Of a stretch of DNA of 64,000 bases, positions 39,445 through 48,379 are shown in pieces. The notes below the pieces were generated by a model, which worked only from the letters and a program-made list of their open reading frames with translations, had not been told where the DNA came from and made no database searches. Source of the stretch: Guyparkeria hydrothermalis. Its GTDB lineage: Bacteria > Pseudomonadota > Gammaproteobacteria > Halothiobacillales > Halothiobacillaceae. How positions within the stretch are numbered: position 1 is the stretch's first letter; every line of letters starts with the position of its first letter. A program made the position numbers and the translations under genes. The DNA lies in the NCBI RefSeq assembly GCF_023555385.1, contig NZ_JAJSED010000001.1:1426001-1490000 (forward strand). The letters are read 5' to 3'.

Positions 39445-39475
39445 AAAAGCCCCGCACAAAGGCGGGGCTTTTGGG
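39445..39475 (-). terminator. rplM-rpsI terminator
   Basis: An 11-bp stem aaaagccccgc / gcggggctttt is followed on the minus strand by TTTTGTTT-type sequence, 34 bases past the rpsI stop. Confidence 0.88.
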
Positions 39476-39508
39476 GATAACCGGCCGAAGCCGGTGACGG
39501 CGTTCGGA

Positions 39509-39901
39509 TCAGCGCTTGGAGAACTGGACCGAACGACGGGCCTTGCGCAGGCCGACCTTCTTACGCTCGACCTGACGAGCGTCACGCGTGACGAAGCCGG
39601 CTTCGCGCAGCTTCGGACGATGCGCCTCGTCGTAGTCCATCAGCGCGCGGGTCAGGCCGTGACGAACGGCACCAGCCTGGCCGGACGGACCACCGCCAGC
39701 GACAGTGGCCACTACGTCGAACTTGTCCGTCAGCTCGAGCAGTTCGAGCGGCTGGCGAACGACCATCTGGGCAGTCTCGCGACCGAAGAAGTCTTCGAGG
39801 CTCTTGCCGTTGACGGTGATGTTGCCGGTGCCCGGACGCAGGAATACCCGTGCGGAGGATGTCTTACGACGACCGGTTCCGTAATTCTGAGTCATTGCCA
39901 T
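39509..39901 (-). CDS. rpsI: 30S ribosomal protein S9
   Basis: The 130-aa ribosomal protein begins [21 protein letters not shown] and ends with the [11 protein letters not shown] tail that reaches the P-site tRNA. Length is standard. It follows rplM by 12 bases in the universal rplM-rpsI operon. Confidence 0.97.
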   Translation of the reverse strand: MAMTQNYGTGRRKTSSARVFLRPGTGNITVNGKSLEDFFGRETAQMVVRQPLELLELTDKFDVVATVAGGGPSGQAGAVRHGLTRALMDYDEAHRPKLREAGFVTRDARQVERKKVGLRKARRSVQFSKR

Positions 39902-39913
39902 GGGTAGTCTCTC

Positions 39914-40342
39914 TTAGATCTCGAGCGGCTGGGGCTGTTGCGCCTGATGTTTGTGCTCGGCGTCCGCGTAGACCTTGAGCTTGGTGTACATCTGACGGCC
40001 GAGTGCGTTCTTCGGCAGCATGCCCTTCACGGCCAGCTCGATGACGCGCTCCGGGGAACGCTCCATCAGCTTCTCGAAGGTGAAGTGCTTCATGTTGCCG
40101 ATGAACCCGGTGTGGAAGTGGTACATCTTGTTGCCGGCCTTCTTGCCGGTGACCTTGATGTCCTTCGCGTTGACGACAACGATGTAGTCACCGGTATCGA
40201 CGTGCGGGGTGTACTCGGCCTTGTGCTTGCCACGCAGGCGACGGGCGACCTCGGTAGCCAGGCGACCCAGCGTCTTGCCGGATGCATCGATGACGTACCA
40301 GTCGCGTTTGACCTCGGCCGGCTTGGCGGAATAGGTTTTCAT
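39914..40342 (-). CDS. rplM: 50S ribosomal protein L13
   Basis: The 142-aa protein starts [20 protein letters not shown] and contains [18 protein letters not shown] and the signature [21 protein letters not shown]. The upstream in-frame extension is not used. In E. coli L13 represses its own operon through the mRNA leader; here a leader of about 115 nt and an upstream terminated transcript are visible. Confidence 0.97.
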   Translation of the reverse strand: MKTYSAKPAEVKRDWYVIDASGKTLGRLATEVARRLRGKHKAEYTPHVDTGDYIVVVNAKDIKVTGKKAGNKMYHFHTGFIGNMKHFTFEKLMERSPERVIELAVKGMLPKNALGRQMYTKLKVYADAEHKHQAQQPQPLEI

Positions 40343-40462
40343 GGATCGACAGCTCCCAAACCAGAAGCGATACATTGATTTCAAGAGGGCGCGAAGTCTA
40401 CCCGAAGGCAACGCGCCCCGCAAGACCGATTTCGCAACCGGCCTGAACGTGGAGAACCGCGG

Positions 40463-40492
40463 AGTATAAAACGGGTCGACGCCAAATGCGAA
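40463..40492 (-). promoter_or_regulatory. Proximal promoter of rplM
   Basis: On the minus strand a -10 TATACT (40468-40463) and a weaker -35 TTCGCA (40492-40487) are 18 bases apart. Transcription would start near 40456. Confidence 0.45.
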
Positions 40493-40542
40493 GCCCTTTC
40501 TGGGCCAGTAGCGGGAAACCGGCCCGACACCTTCAGGCGGAC

Positions 40543-40568
40543 AAAAAAAATGCCGGCAGACGCCGGCA
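40543..40568 (-). terminator. Intrinsic terminator upstream of rplM
   Basis: The stem TGCCGGC/GCCGGCA has a 4-base loop and is followed on the minus strand by eight T residues (complement of 40543-40550). It is about 200 bases before rplM and behind a good promoter. Confidence 0.75.
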
Positions 40569-40604
40569 ACAACAAGAACCACCAAAGGAGGATAAGCAAT
40601 TCAC
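40545..40604 (-). ncRNA. Candidate ~60-nt small RNA with anti-Shine-Dalgarno motif
   Basis: A near-consensus promoter (40611-40639) and an intrinsic terminator (40543-40568) bracket about 60 nt on the minus strand. The predicted RNA has an open 5' part containing UCCUCCUUU (complement of 40584-40592), complementary to Shine-Dalgarno sites, then a U/G-rich linker and the terminator hairpin. No start codon follows the plus-strand AAAGGAGG at a usable distance, so the motif is not a ribosome site of a plus-strand gene. It could instead be an attenuated leader of rplM-rpsI. Not experimentally known. Confidence 0.45.
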
Positions 40605-40610
40605 AAGATC

Positions 40611-40639
40611 AGTATATTCTAATTCCGCCAGGTGTGCAA
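40611..40639 (-). promoter_or_regulatory. sigma-70 promoter of the candidate small RNA / distal rplM promoter
   Basis: On the minus strand, -35 TTGCAC (40639-40634) and -10 TATACT (40616-40611) are separated by exactly 17 bases. Confidence 0.65.
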
Positions 40640-40726
40640 CCCCAGTAATGCACTGGGTTATTTGCGGGCCCACACGCCTGCCTCCCGGGCTTGACCACCC
40701 CGTTAGGCCGCTGCAATCTGCTCGAC

Positions 40727-41983
40727 ATGACCCCGCAACCCCCGACCACGCCAGCCGTCAACGAGTCGCCCGCGCCTCTCTCGCTCGACGAGGCGATTCA
40801 GCGCGATGCCCTCGACTGCGTGATGTGCGGCATCTGCGTACCGCACTGCCCCACCTTCTCCCTCTCCGGCAACGAGGCCGACGGCCCGCGCGGCCGGATC
40901 AGCCTGATGCTGGGCATCAGCCAGGGCGATCTCCTTCCGGATGCCGACGTGCGTCGCCATCTGGACACCTGCCTGACCTGCCGCGCCTGCGAGACGGTCT
41001 GCCCGTCCGGGGTCCAGTACGGACGGCTGATCGACAATGGCCGCGCCCGCCTGGCGCAGGCGCAGACAAGCGCCGCGCAACCGCGAGCCCTGGCACGACA
41101 CTGGCGCCTGCTGCGCGACCAGCTGCTCACGCGCCGACGGCGCATGGGCGCCGCCTCCGGTCTGTACCGCGCAGCCACGCGCCTCGGGCTAGGCGGATTG
41201 GTCCGGCGACTGACCGGGCCGCTTGGCCGCGCACTCCCCCGCCATCCCGCGACCCCGTCGTCACAACCGGGCAGCACCGACACACCGACCCGCGGCACCG
41301 TGGGGCTGTTCGTCGGCTGCACGGGAAGCGCCATGAACGCCCCGGCGGGGGCGGCAGCAAGACAGGTCATGCGCGCGATGGGCTACCGCGTGGTCACCCC
41401 CGCGGCACAGGCCTGCTGCGGTGCCATGCATGCCCACGGCGGCGAGCCAGCAGCCGCCCGCGAGCTTCGCGCGCGCAACGCGCGCGTGTTTTCAGGTGCC
41501 GAGGTTGAAACGATCGTGGTGGTCGGTACCGCCTGCCGCGCCGAACTCGGGGCACTGGAGACGGAACACGGGATCGCGGTACGGGAAATCACCGAGTGGT
41601 TGCTCGAACGCGCCAGTGAGGAGTGGCCCGCGCTCGGGACGCTCGATCAACAGGTCGCCGTCCACACGCCCTGCAGCCAGCGCAACCATCTGCGGGCACC
41701 CGGCGCAACGCGAGAACTGCTCAGCCGTATCCCCGGCCTCGAACTGGTTGAACTCGACGGCAACGAACGCTGCTGCGGGGCCGCCGGCCTGCAGGCCCTG
41801 CTCTACCCTGACGAGGCCGAGCGCCTGCGCGAACCGAAGCTCGAATCGATCGACCGTATCCAACCGGATGTCGTGGTCAGCGCCAATGTCGGCTGTGCCA
41901 CCCACCTTGCCGCCGGCGCCGATCTCGAGGTCAGGCAACCGGTGGAACTGATCGCCAAGGCGCTCGCCGCAACGAAGCCCTAG
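40727..41983 (+). CDS. GlcF-like Fe-S oxidoreductase subunit (two 4Fe-4S, two CCG domains)
   Basis: The 418-aa protein has two 4Fe-4S motifs ([14 protein letters not shown] and [14 protein letters not shown]) and two CCG-type motifs ([21 protein letters not shown]). This is the layout of GlcF, the iron-sulfur subunit of glycolate oxidase, and of related lactate or heterodisulfide reductase subunits. glcD and glcE are not in the window, so the redox partner is unknown. ATG at 40727 is used. A ribosome site is not obvious. The 3' end overlaps the convergent speD stop by four bases. Confidence 0.82.
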   Translation: MTPQPPTTPAVNESPAPLSLDEAIQRDALDCVMCGICVPHCPTFSLSGNEADGPRGRISLMLGISQGDLLPDADVRRHLDTCLTCRACETVCPSGVQYGRLIDNGRARLAQAQTSAAQPRALARHWRLLRDQLLTRRRRMGAASGLYRAATRLGLGGLVRRLTGPLGRALPRHPATPSSQPGSTDTPTRGTVGLFVGCTGSAMNAPAGAAARQVMRAMGYRVVTPAAQACCGAMHAHGGEPAAARELRARNARVFSGAEVETIVVVGTACRAELGALETEHGIAVREITEWLLERASEEWPALGTLDQQVAVHTPCSQRNHLRAPGATRELLSRIPGLELVELDGNERCCGAAGLQALLYPDEAERLREPKLESIDRIQPDVVVSANVGCATHLAAGADLEVRQPVELIAKALAATKP

Positions 41984-42816
41984 CTGCTCGGGACGTCGGC
42001 GTCGGCGAGATTCCGCCCGTAGAAGATCTCGTACATCTCCTTCTTGAGCGCCTTCTCGATCCGGGTGCAAGTCTCGGGTCCGTACTCGTCAACGCCGTGG
42101 CCGAACAGGTAGTTGTCCAGATCGAAGTCCTTCAGGAGCATCTTGGTGTGGAAGATGTTCTCCTGATAGACGTTCACGTCGATCATCTGGTAGCGCTCGC
42201 GGGTGTCCTCGGCGAGGTAGTTCTGGATCGAGTTGATCTCGTGATCGATGAAGTGCTTCTTGCCGTGCACGTCGCGGGTGAAGCCGCGCACCCGGTAGTC
42301 GAGCGTGACAATGTCCGAATCGAAGCTGTGGATCAGGTAGTTCAGGGCGCGTAGCGGCGAGATCCGCCCGCAGGTCGACACGTCGATATCGACACGGAAC
42401 GTCGAGATGCCGTTCTCCGGGTGGCTCTCCGGGTAGGTGTGCACCGTGATGTGGCTCTTGTCGAGGTGCGCCACTACCGAGTCGCGCGCCGGCTCGCCGT
42501 CGCCCGGCAGTGGCCCCGGCTCCTCGTGGTAGTCGATCCCCTCGGCGATCACCGGCTCCTCGGAGATCAGGATGGTGACCGACGCGCCCTGCGGCTCGTA
42601 GTCCTGCCGGGCGACATTAAGGATGTTCGCCCCGATCATCTCGGTCACGTCGGTCAGGATCTGGGTCAGCCGGTCGGCATCGTAGACCTCATCGATGTAC
42701 GCGATGTACTCGTTGACCTGCGCCCGGGTCTTGGCATAACAGATGTCGAAGATCGACATGCTCAGCGTCTTGCTGAGGTTGTTGAACCCGTGCAAGGTGA
42801 CCGACGGCTCACCCAT
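41980..42816 (-). CDS. speD: S-adenosylmethionine decarboxylase proenzyme
   Basis: The 278-aa proenzyme has the self-cleavage site in [14 protein letters not shown]. Ser121 becomes the pyruvoyl group. [34 protein letters not shown] is typical of the E. coli-type (class 1A) enzyme. It supplies decarboxylated SAM for spermidine synthesis. No speE is adjacent. Length is near normal. Confidence 0.94.
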   Translation of the reverse strand: MGEPSVTLHGFNNLSKTLSMSIFDICYAKTRAQVNEYIAYIDEVYDADRLTQILTDVTEMIGANILNVARQDYEPQGASVTILISEEPVIAEGIDYHEEPGPLPGDGEPARDSVVAHLDKSHITVHTYPESHPENGISTFRVDIDVSTCGRISPLRALNYLIHSFDSDIVTLDYRVRGFTRDVHGKKHFIDHEINSIQNYLAEDTRERYQMIDVNVYQENIFHTKMLLKDFDLDNYLFGHGVDEYGPETCTRIEKALKKEMYEIFYGRNLADADVPSS

Positions 42817-43005
42817 GACTACCCCCTGACAGAAACCAAAGCGCCCGACCTCAGCGGGCCGGGCGTGGGAAGGTGGTCGACCGCCTGGCGGCCGACGCTT
42901 GTTGATTGCGGCGAAGTGTAAACCGCCATCCGCGCATTTACCACGCCTCGCTCGACGCTCGAAGAGCGCACCGGCGGCGACTGTGGCGCCATGACCACGG
43001 CCGCG

Positions 43006-43428
43006 TCACTCCGGAGAACGGACCTCGAAATCGTGGGTCAGTTCCACCGAGTCGCGCAGCATCGCCGAGACCGAGCAGTACTTCTCGGCCGACAGGTTCA
43101 CCGCACGCTCGACCTTCTTCGGATCCAGCCCCTCACCGACCACCACGTAGCGGGTGTGGATGCGGGTGAACACCTTCGGCGCCTTGACCTCGGCGCGGTC
43201 CGCCGACAGCTCGATCCAGCAGTCCTGGACCGGCTGGCGCTGCTTGCCGAGGATCATCATCACGTCGATGGCCGTGCAGCCACCCAGGCCCATCAGCACC
43301 ATTTCCATCGGTCGCGCGCCGGCATTGCGGCCGCCGATCTCGGGCGCGCCGTCCATCACGATGCCGTGACCACTGTCGGCCTCGGCCATGAAGGCCATGC
43401 CGTCGACCCATTTCACTCGTGCTTTCAT
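43006..43428 (-). CDS. OsmC family protein
   Basis: The 140-aa protein of the OsmC/YhfA type has two conserved cysteines, [14 protein letters not shown] and [11 protein letters not shown], which would form the peroxidatic pair in OsmC-type peroxidases. The start [12 protein letters not shown] region is standard for the YhfA-like subgroup, whose substrate is uncertain. ATGA overlap with trpC indicates co-translation, although there is no metabolic link to tryptophan. Confidence 0.87.
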   Translation of the reverse strand: MKARVKWVDGMAFMAEADSGHGIVMDGAPEIGGRNAGARPMEMVLMGLGGCTAIDVMMILGKQRQPVQDCWIELSADRAEVKAPKVFTRIHTRYVVVGEGLDPKKVERAVNLSAEKYCSVSAMLRDSVELTHDFEVRSPE

Positions 43429-44237
43429 GCCTTTTCTCCCAGTTCGAACAGTTCCGCCAGTGCCTCGCCCGGGTCCTCGGCCCGCATGAACACCTCGCCC
43501 ACCAGGAACGCATGCACATCGTGCTCGCGCATGCGACGCACGTCCTCGACACCGAGAATGCCGCTCTCGGTGACCACGATCCGGTCATCCGGAATGTCGT
43601 GCAGCAACTCGAGGGTGACATCGAGACTGACGTCGAAGCTGCGCAGGTCGCGGTTGTTGATGCCGATCAGGCGGGTATCCAGCTGCAGGGCACGCAGCAA
43701 CTCGTCGTGGTCGTGCACCTCGACCAGCACGTCCATGCCCCAGTTGCGGGCGCGGTCGTGCAGGGCTCGCATCTTCTCGTCGTCGAGCGCGGCGGCGATC
43801 AGCAGGATGCAGTCGGCACCCATCGCCCGCGCCTCGTCGACCTGGTAGAGGTCGATCATGAAGTCCTTGCGCAGCACCGGCAGACGGCAGGCGGCCCGGG
43901 CGGCCTTGAGGTACTCGGCATCGCCCTGGAAGAAGTCGCGGTCGGTGAGCACCGACAGGCACGCCGCCCCGCCCTTCTGATAGCTCTTGGCGATGGCCAC
44001 CGGGTCGAACGGGTCGCGCAGCACACCACGACTCGGCGAGGCCTTCTTGATCTCGGCGATCACCGCCGGACGCTTGTCTTCGACGCGCGAGACGATTGCC
44101 CGCTCGAAGCCCCGCGGCGTCTCCGCGGAGCGGGCGTGGTCTTCCATCACGCTCGCCGGAATCACCTGCCGGGCCGCGGCCACCTCGAGGCGCTTGCGGG
44201 CGATGATCTTCTTGAGGATATCGGGAGTGTCGCTCAT
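43425..44237 (-). CDS. trpC: Indole-3-glycerol phosphate synthase
   Basis: The 270-aa TIM-barrel enzyme has [47 protein letters not shown] and VTESGI, with all catalytic residues in place. The start at 44237 gives the normal length. It is monofunctional (no TrpF fused). It follows trpD by 58 bases, as in a trpGDC operon whose trpG part is not in the window. Confidence 0.96.
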   Translation of the reverse strand: MSDTPDILKKIIARKRLEVAAARQVIPASVMEDHARSAETPRGFERAIVSRVEDKRPAVIAEIKKASPSRGVLRDPFDPVAIAKSYQKGGAACLSVLTDRDFFQGDAEYLKAARAACRLPVLRKDFMIDLYQVDEARAMGADCILLIAAALDDEKMRALHDRARNWGMDVLVEVHDHDELLRALQLDTRLIGINNRDLRSFDVSLDVTLELLHDIPDDRIVVTESGILGVEDVRRMREHDVHAFLVGEVFMRAEDPGEALAELFELGEKA

Positions 44238-44295
44238 AGACTTGTGCAGCTTGCGGGAGACCCGGCCGGGTCTCGTTTCGGGAAAGCGGTCGGAA

Positions 44296-45315
44296 TCAGT
44301 CGCAGGCGCGGGTCTTGGCAACCAGCTGCTCGAGCTTGTCGAGTGCCCGCCCCTCGGCCAGCAGGCGCTGGGCCGTGGCAACGCCGGCGACCAGGTCCTC
44401 GGCGAGATCCGCGGCGTAGATCGCCGCGCCGGCATTCAGCGCGATCATGTCGGCCACCGGGCCGCGCTCGCCACCAAGGGCGGCCCGCACGCAGGCCACG
44501 CTCTGCTCGGGACCGTCGACGATCAGGCGATCGAGCGGCTGGCGCGTCATGCCGAAATCCTCGGGCTCGATGCGGTAGCGGCGAATCGTGTCGTCTTTCA
44601 GCTCGGCCACCTCGGTCGCCTCGGCCAGCGAGATCTCGTCGAGTCCGTCGTGGCTGTGCACCACCAGCACATGGCGCGCGCCGAGGCGCTGCATCACCTC
44701 GGCCAGCGGCTCAAGCCAGTCTGAGCTGTAGACGCCCAGCAACATCGCCGGCGCGCCGGCCGGGTTGGTCAACGGGCCGAGGACATTGAACAGGGTGCGC
44801 ACCCCCAGCTCCTTGCGCGGCACGGCGGCATGGCGCATCGAGCCGTGATGGCGCGGGGCGAACATGAAGCCGATGCCCAGCTCGCGCACGCAGCGCGCGA
44901 CGCAATCGGTGTCGACCTCGAGGTTCACGCCGGCGGTCTCTAGCATGTCGGCGCTGCCCGAACGGCTGGTGACCGAGCGGTTGCCGTGCTTGGCGACGTG
45001 ACCACCGGCCGCGGCGACCACGAAGCTCGAGGCGGTCGAGACATTGAACAGCGCCGAGCCGTCACCGCCGGTGCCGACGATATCGACCAGGTGCGGCACA
45101 TCCACCTGCACGCCCACCGCCAGCTCGCGCATCACCTCGGCGGCCGCCGTGATCTCGTCGATGGTCTCGCCCTTCATGCGCAGCGCGACCATCAGGCCGG
45201 CGACCTGTACCGGCGTGGCCTCGCCGGCCATGATCTGGTGCATGACCGCGTACATCTGTTCGCGGCTCAGGTCATGGCGGTCGATGGTGCGGGCAATGGC
45301 TTCGCGAATGTCCAT
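44296..45315 (-). CDS. trpD: Anthranilate phosphoribosyltransferase
   Basis: The 339-aa enzyme transfers phosphoribose from PRPP to anthranilate. It has [46 protein letters not shown] and FMFAPRHH, all diagnostic. No trpG is found upstream; the next 1.2 kb contain only remnants, which suggests the island inserted next to the trp operon or that trpE/G are elsewhere. Confidence 0.96.
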   Translation of the reverse strand: MDIREAIARTIDRHDLSREQMYAVMHQIMAGEATPVQVAGLMVALRMKGETIDEITAAAEVMRELAVGVQVDVPHLVDIVGTGGDGSALFNVSTASSFVVAAAGGHVAKHGNRSVTSRSGSADMLETAGVNLEVDTDCVARCVRELGIGFMFAPRHHGSMRHAAVPRKELGVRTLFNVLGPLTNPAGAPAMLLGVYSSDWLEPLAEVMQRLGARHVLVVHSHDGLDEISLAEATEVAELKDDTIRRYRIEPEDFGMTRQPLDRLIVDGPEQSVACVRAALGGERGPVADMIALNAGAAIYAADLAEDLVAGVATAQRLLAEGRALDKLEQLVAKTRACD

Positions 45316-45496
45316 GGCGTGTTGGGGTTCCGGCGTGGGTCAGGCGGGAAACGGTAGCACGGGTGGGGGATGGTGCGCAGCTAGGGGTATTAACCGAAAA
45401 CCCAGTCCGCTGCCGTTTTACTCTGTGCGCTCGTCGAGACAACCACGCCACGGTCGTCCAGCAACTCCAACCACAGGGTCATTGAAAGGAGCAGCG

Positions 45497-45643
45497 GTGG
45501 GCACGGACAAACCGGAACACCACCGAGACGACCTCTCCGGTCTCTGGTCCAGACGCCTGTCCCGACGGGTCCGGATCATCTATACGTTCGACGACAAATC
45601 CATCCACACCTTTGCCCTCGGCGGGAACTACGATGGGGCCTGA
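45497..45643 (+). pseudogene. Remnant of a YoeB/Txe-type toxin gene
   Basis: The last 48 codons of a YoeB-like mRNA interferase remain (GTDKPEHHRDDLSGLWSRRLSRRVRIIYTFDD..IHTFALGGNYDGA). The N-terminal half and any antitoxin are missing. GAAAGGAG lies six bases before the GTG at 45497, so a short product might still be made. Family toxins are about 85 aa. It marks the left edge of the AT-rich island. Confidence 0.6.
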
Positions 45644-46162
45644 TTCGCCCGTCCCAACTGCTGATGGCGCAACGAAGTAAAGCCCACGTGACCGTCAGAT
45701 TTGTTTCGCAAAAAACCCGTTCGATCTGCCAGGCCCTTCACCGCACGCCCAAGCCTCAGCCGAAGAAAACCGCATCGCGGTTCTTTGGTCGGATGGAGCG
45801 CCTGGTTAGGTGCTTTTTATGAAGGAGCACCTTCATTCGCCCAATGCTCTTCAGTGATGATTATAAGGGGCACACCTTATTCGCGACATTGCATCGCTTT
45901 TCCATTTTTCTTCCATATTTTGCATGCGTCCAGCCGTCGGCTGGCATAAGCACCCGGCACTAGATAATCAAGTTTATTTGTTACCCGTTTTTCATTTACT
46001 CCGCCAGAACACTCTATTGCCGCCTGACATTGTTTTATCGCTCCATACGCACAAGCACCTGAATAAATCTATCAGCATCCCTGCGAATTTACTTGCGTCT
46101 AACACCACAAATCAGCCGTGCGGTTTTTTGCGTCGGCTGAATTTTTTTGGCTGGCCATCATG
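45644..46162. other. AT-rich stretch without a convincing gene
   Basis: The region has markedly lower GC than its neighbours. A perfect 7-base inverted repeat, aggtgct (45808-45814) and agcacct (45826-45832), and two related T-rich direct repeats sharing ttgcgtcggc (near 46127 and 46181, the second inside the 3' end of the next gene) are visible. Short open frames here lack ribosome sites. Confidence 0.6.
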
Positions 46163-46834
46163 TTATGCCACGCGAGTTTTTGCGTCGGCCGACTTTGTTT
46201 TCTTGGCCGCCTTGTCATACCTAATCACGGTTATCGAATCGGTCTGCCCCGCAAGGAGTTGCGCGACGGCCCTGTGATTCCCGTCTTCGATATACGCTTC
46301 GCCCTCTTCGAGTCGTTCTACGGTACATTCTGCTCCAGTATTTCCGGGACCAGAACAATGATTCTTTCGAGCTGACCTCTGGCCGGAGGACGGGGCAACC
46401 ACCAACGAAGGAAGCTCGAGAATGAATGGGAGTTTACTTAATCGATGCACTTTGTCATAGAAATAAGGCGCGACGCTTCGATTGTCAGGGTTTCGGACGA
46501 GAGAAACAATATCTGCCAGAGTACCGTGCGTAATCTCATGCGGGAGGTCGCCGACCCAGAGCACCGTGACTATTGACGACATGTCAACAGTCCACCAAGA
46601 AATTTGATCCCGTGGCAACTTCTTGAGTGATTTGGATAAACCCATTCTCGAACTGAGAAAATCTGTGAGTTTCTCCTCAGGAAGCACTTCAGCCAACTTG
46701 TGAAGCTGACTAACGATATTCGCCAACTGAGCGTCCGTGAAATCGGCATAGCGACCGCCGGTAATATCCTTGAGTTTCTTCTGAACGAAGTTTGCACGCA
46801 AATAAGCGGTCAACGGATGCACTTCCTGGGACAT
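46163..46834 (-). CDS. Hypothetical protein with ParB/sulfiredoxin-like DGNHR motif
   Basis: The 223-aa protein is not recognised as a whole. Near the C-terminus, EEGEAYIEDGNHRAVAQLLAG (DGNHR at 184-188) matches the conserved DGNHR motif of ParB-like/sulfiredoxin-fold domains found in many mobile-element and phage proteins. The N-terminal 130 residues are helical and polar with several Trp residues. AAGGAGG is seven bases before the ATG, so it is likely expressed. Base composition is AT-richer than the flanking core genes, which suggests transfer. It ends in a Lys-rich tail. Confidence 0.6.
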   Translation of the reverse strand: MSQEVHPLTAYLRANFVQKKLKDITGGRYADFTDAQLANIVSQLHKLAEVLPEEKLTDFLSSRMGLSKSLKKLPRDQISWWTVDMSSIVTVLWVGDLPHEITHGTLADIVSLVRNPDNRSVAPYFYDKVHRLSKLPFILELPSLVVAPSSGQRSARKNHCSGPGNTGAECTVERLEEGEAYIEDGNHRAVAQLLAGQTDSITVIRYDKAAKKTKSADAKTRVA

Positions 46835-47645
46835 TAACTATTTCCTCCTTACTACAAAAAAGCCCCGCGGCGACGACTTCATTAGATGCATAACTATATA
46901 CGGATATCCCAACCGCGGCTTAACACCCGGCCTCTTTCGGCGTTCCAGGCAGAACAAAGTTCAATATCAATCACGATCTGTTGTTGACATCACACAAGCC
47001 CCTTAAGAAAAAGGCCAAAAAGAGAGCATTCCTACCGTTTTTGTATAAAGCCGCCATACTCCGGTGTTAGATAGTCATGTTTTCACAGGGCGTCACCGGC
47101 CACGCCCCTGAACCAGGGGGATATATTCATTTGCAACAATACATTGCACGTCGTCGCAATCGGCGGCCGGCCACACCATTACGCCATGAGCAATACGCGA
47201 CGATCGGGCAAGCGCAGTAGTAGACAGCGACCAACAGGAATTAGTTCACCGCTCTGGGGGACCAAAACCGATCGTAATTTCCTACTAAATTCATGAGGTT
47301 TTTCAGCCACTTCGAACTAGAGCCTTAACCAGCCGCGGCAGACGGACTTATGCCTTAATGCACATACGCATTACCAGCGAAGCCAATCGGATGGGTTACG
47401 ACGAGTGTCCGTGGGAAAAAAGTAGCTCCCCGGAGCAGAACAAGGCGACATTGAGATGTGCTAGCGACCCGGCCGCCAACAGGGAAACCGGCGGGAGGGT
47501 CTTACCTCACCGCAGGTAGACGTCGAAGCGCAGTCGACCCGAGCGATAATCGATGCTTGGGGTAGCCGCGTCAGTTTCGCAGTCCTCCACCTACGTACTC
47601 GTGGCCACCAAGCGCCAGAACGCCCATCCCTTCGACGGGCACTGC
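46835..47645. other. Long gene-free stretch of the island
   Basis: No supported gene is seen. Notable elements are a long-range inverted repeat TAACACCCGG (46921-46930) and CCGGTGTTA (47061-47069), and a short hairpin cccctgaaccagggg (47105-47119). Several frames are interrupted, consistent with decayed DNA. Confidence 0.6.
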
Positions 47646-47845
47646 CCCGTGCAGACCTACCGCCCATCGGTATACACAGGCCGCCTTGCGTTCGGCCCTA
47701 CTCGGGGGCGAGTCCAGGCACGCCCCCTACAAGGATTCCCATGGGTCAGCCTTTCCTCGAAACATGCATAGACCTACAGACCTTCCAGGGCCTGACCCTC
47801 GCCTTGCAGAGATTCTGATCTGAGCAGACCTGTGCGGTCCTCTAG
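47646..47845 (+). repeat. Decayed 200-bp copy of the glyQ promoter and 5' end (copy A)
   Basis: It is collinear with 48611-48810 at a constant offset of 965 bases; by hand count about 160 of 200 positions agree. The blocks ccgcccatcggtatac and ttgcgttcgg upstream of the start codon are fully kept. Confidence 0.85.
47741..47845 (+). pseudogene. Truncated, mutated glyQ 5' fragment
   Basis: The ATG at 47741 begins MGQPFLETCIDLQTFQGLTLALQRF, clearly related to the GlyQ start [17 protein letters not shown]. Translation hits TGA at codon 26 (47816-47818), then continues SEQTCAVL to a TAG. Similarity stops there. It cannot encode a synthetase subunit. Confidence 0.85.
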
Positions 47846-47914
47846 CGCGGGATATCTGAAGTTGGCACCGGCGCGATCCACCGGCTAGCAAAGAACATTG
47901 GCGGGAAATCTACG

Positions 47915-47955
47915 AAAAGAAAATGCCGGCGCCTTGGAGAACCCAAAGCACCGGC
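47915..47955 (-). terminator. Terminator of the SHOCT-protein gene
   Basis: An imperfect 13-bp GC-rich stem (47942-47955 with 47925-47937) is followed on the minus strand by ATTTTCTTTT, 25 bases past the stop. Confidence 0.6.
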
Positions 47956-47980
47956 CAGATTTTTCTGCCTAGCGGGAGAA

Positions 47981-48379
47981 TTACTCCAAGCGTGTAATCG
48001 CCGCTTTCTTTTCCTCGTATTCTTCCTTATCGATCTCCCCCTTGGCGTAGCGCTTATCGAGTATGTCCAGGGCGGACTCAGATCGCTCGCCTGCCGACCG
48101 TGTCGTAACGTCACGACGATCCGGCCCGTCCATCCAGCGGTTGCACCACATACAACCCCGCCCCCCTCTTCTCATCATGAAAATCATCATGACCACCATG
48201 AAGATCAGAAAGATGAGCGGGAAGATCCACCAGAAGCCGTGCCCATGCGAATGCCACCATGGCCATGGGTAGGCTGGCGCCGGTGCCGGCACTTGTTCAG
48301 CAGCCCACAAGACTGACGAGCAGACCATCGCCAGCAAGGTGAAAGGAAGAAAAATCAACGTGCGCATCGTCATGTACAT
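47981..48379 (-). CDS. SHOCT-domain small membrane protein
   Basis: The 132-aa protein has a signal peptide or first helix (residues 1-26), an aromatic/His-rich segment (PWPWWHSHGHGFWW), a strong transmembrane helix with many Met/Ile residues (about 50-70), a CMWC motif and a C-terminal SHOCT domain (LDILDKRYAKGEIDKEEYEEKK). SHOCT domains are short oligomerisation modules of unknown purpose. AAGGAGG precedes the ATG at 48379. It lies between the two copies of the glyQ 5' region, so it appears to be cargo of the inserted segment. The His/Cys content hints at metal binding, not shown. Confidence 0.75.
   Translation of the reverse strand: MYMTMRTLIFLPFTLLAMVCSSVLWAAEQVPAPAPAYPWPWWHSHGHGFWWIFPLIFLIFMVVMMIFMMRRGGRGCMWCNRWMDGPDRRDVTTRSAGERSESALDILDKRYAKGEIDKEEYEEKKAAITRLE

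Noticed and set aside
40550-40648. 33-codon plus-strand ORF starting at the A-run
   Set aside because: No ribosome site precedes its ATG, and the region is better explained by a minus-strand promoter and terminator.
45650-45815. Integron attC site directly after the toxin remnant
   Set aside because: Only the 3' core GTTAGGT fits; the 5' partner TCCCAAC violates the consensus and the inner arms do not pair symmetrically.
45924-46277. 117-codon plus-strand frame in the island
   Set aside because: It has no ribosome site and no recognisable domain, and it overlaps the 3' end of the better supported minus-strand gene.
47461-47667. 68-codon minus-strand frame before the glyQ copy
   Set aside because: It is Arg-rich with no ribosome site or similarity, and it overlaps the start of the decayed repeat.
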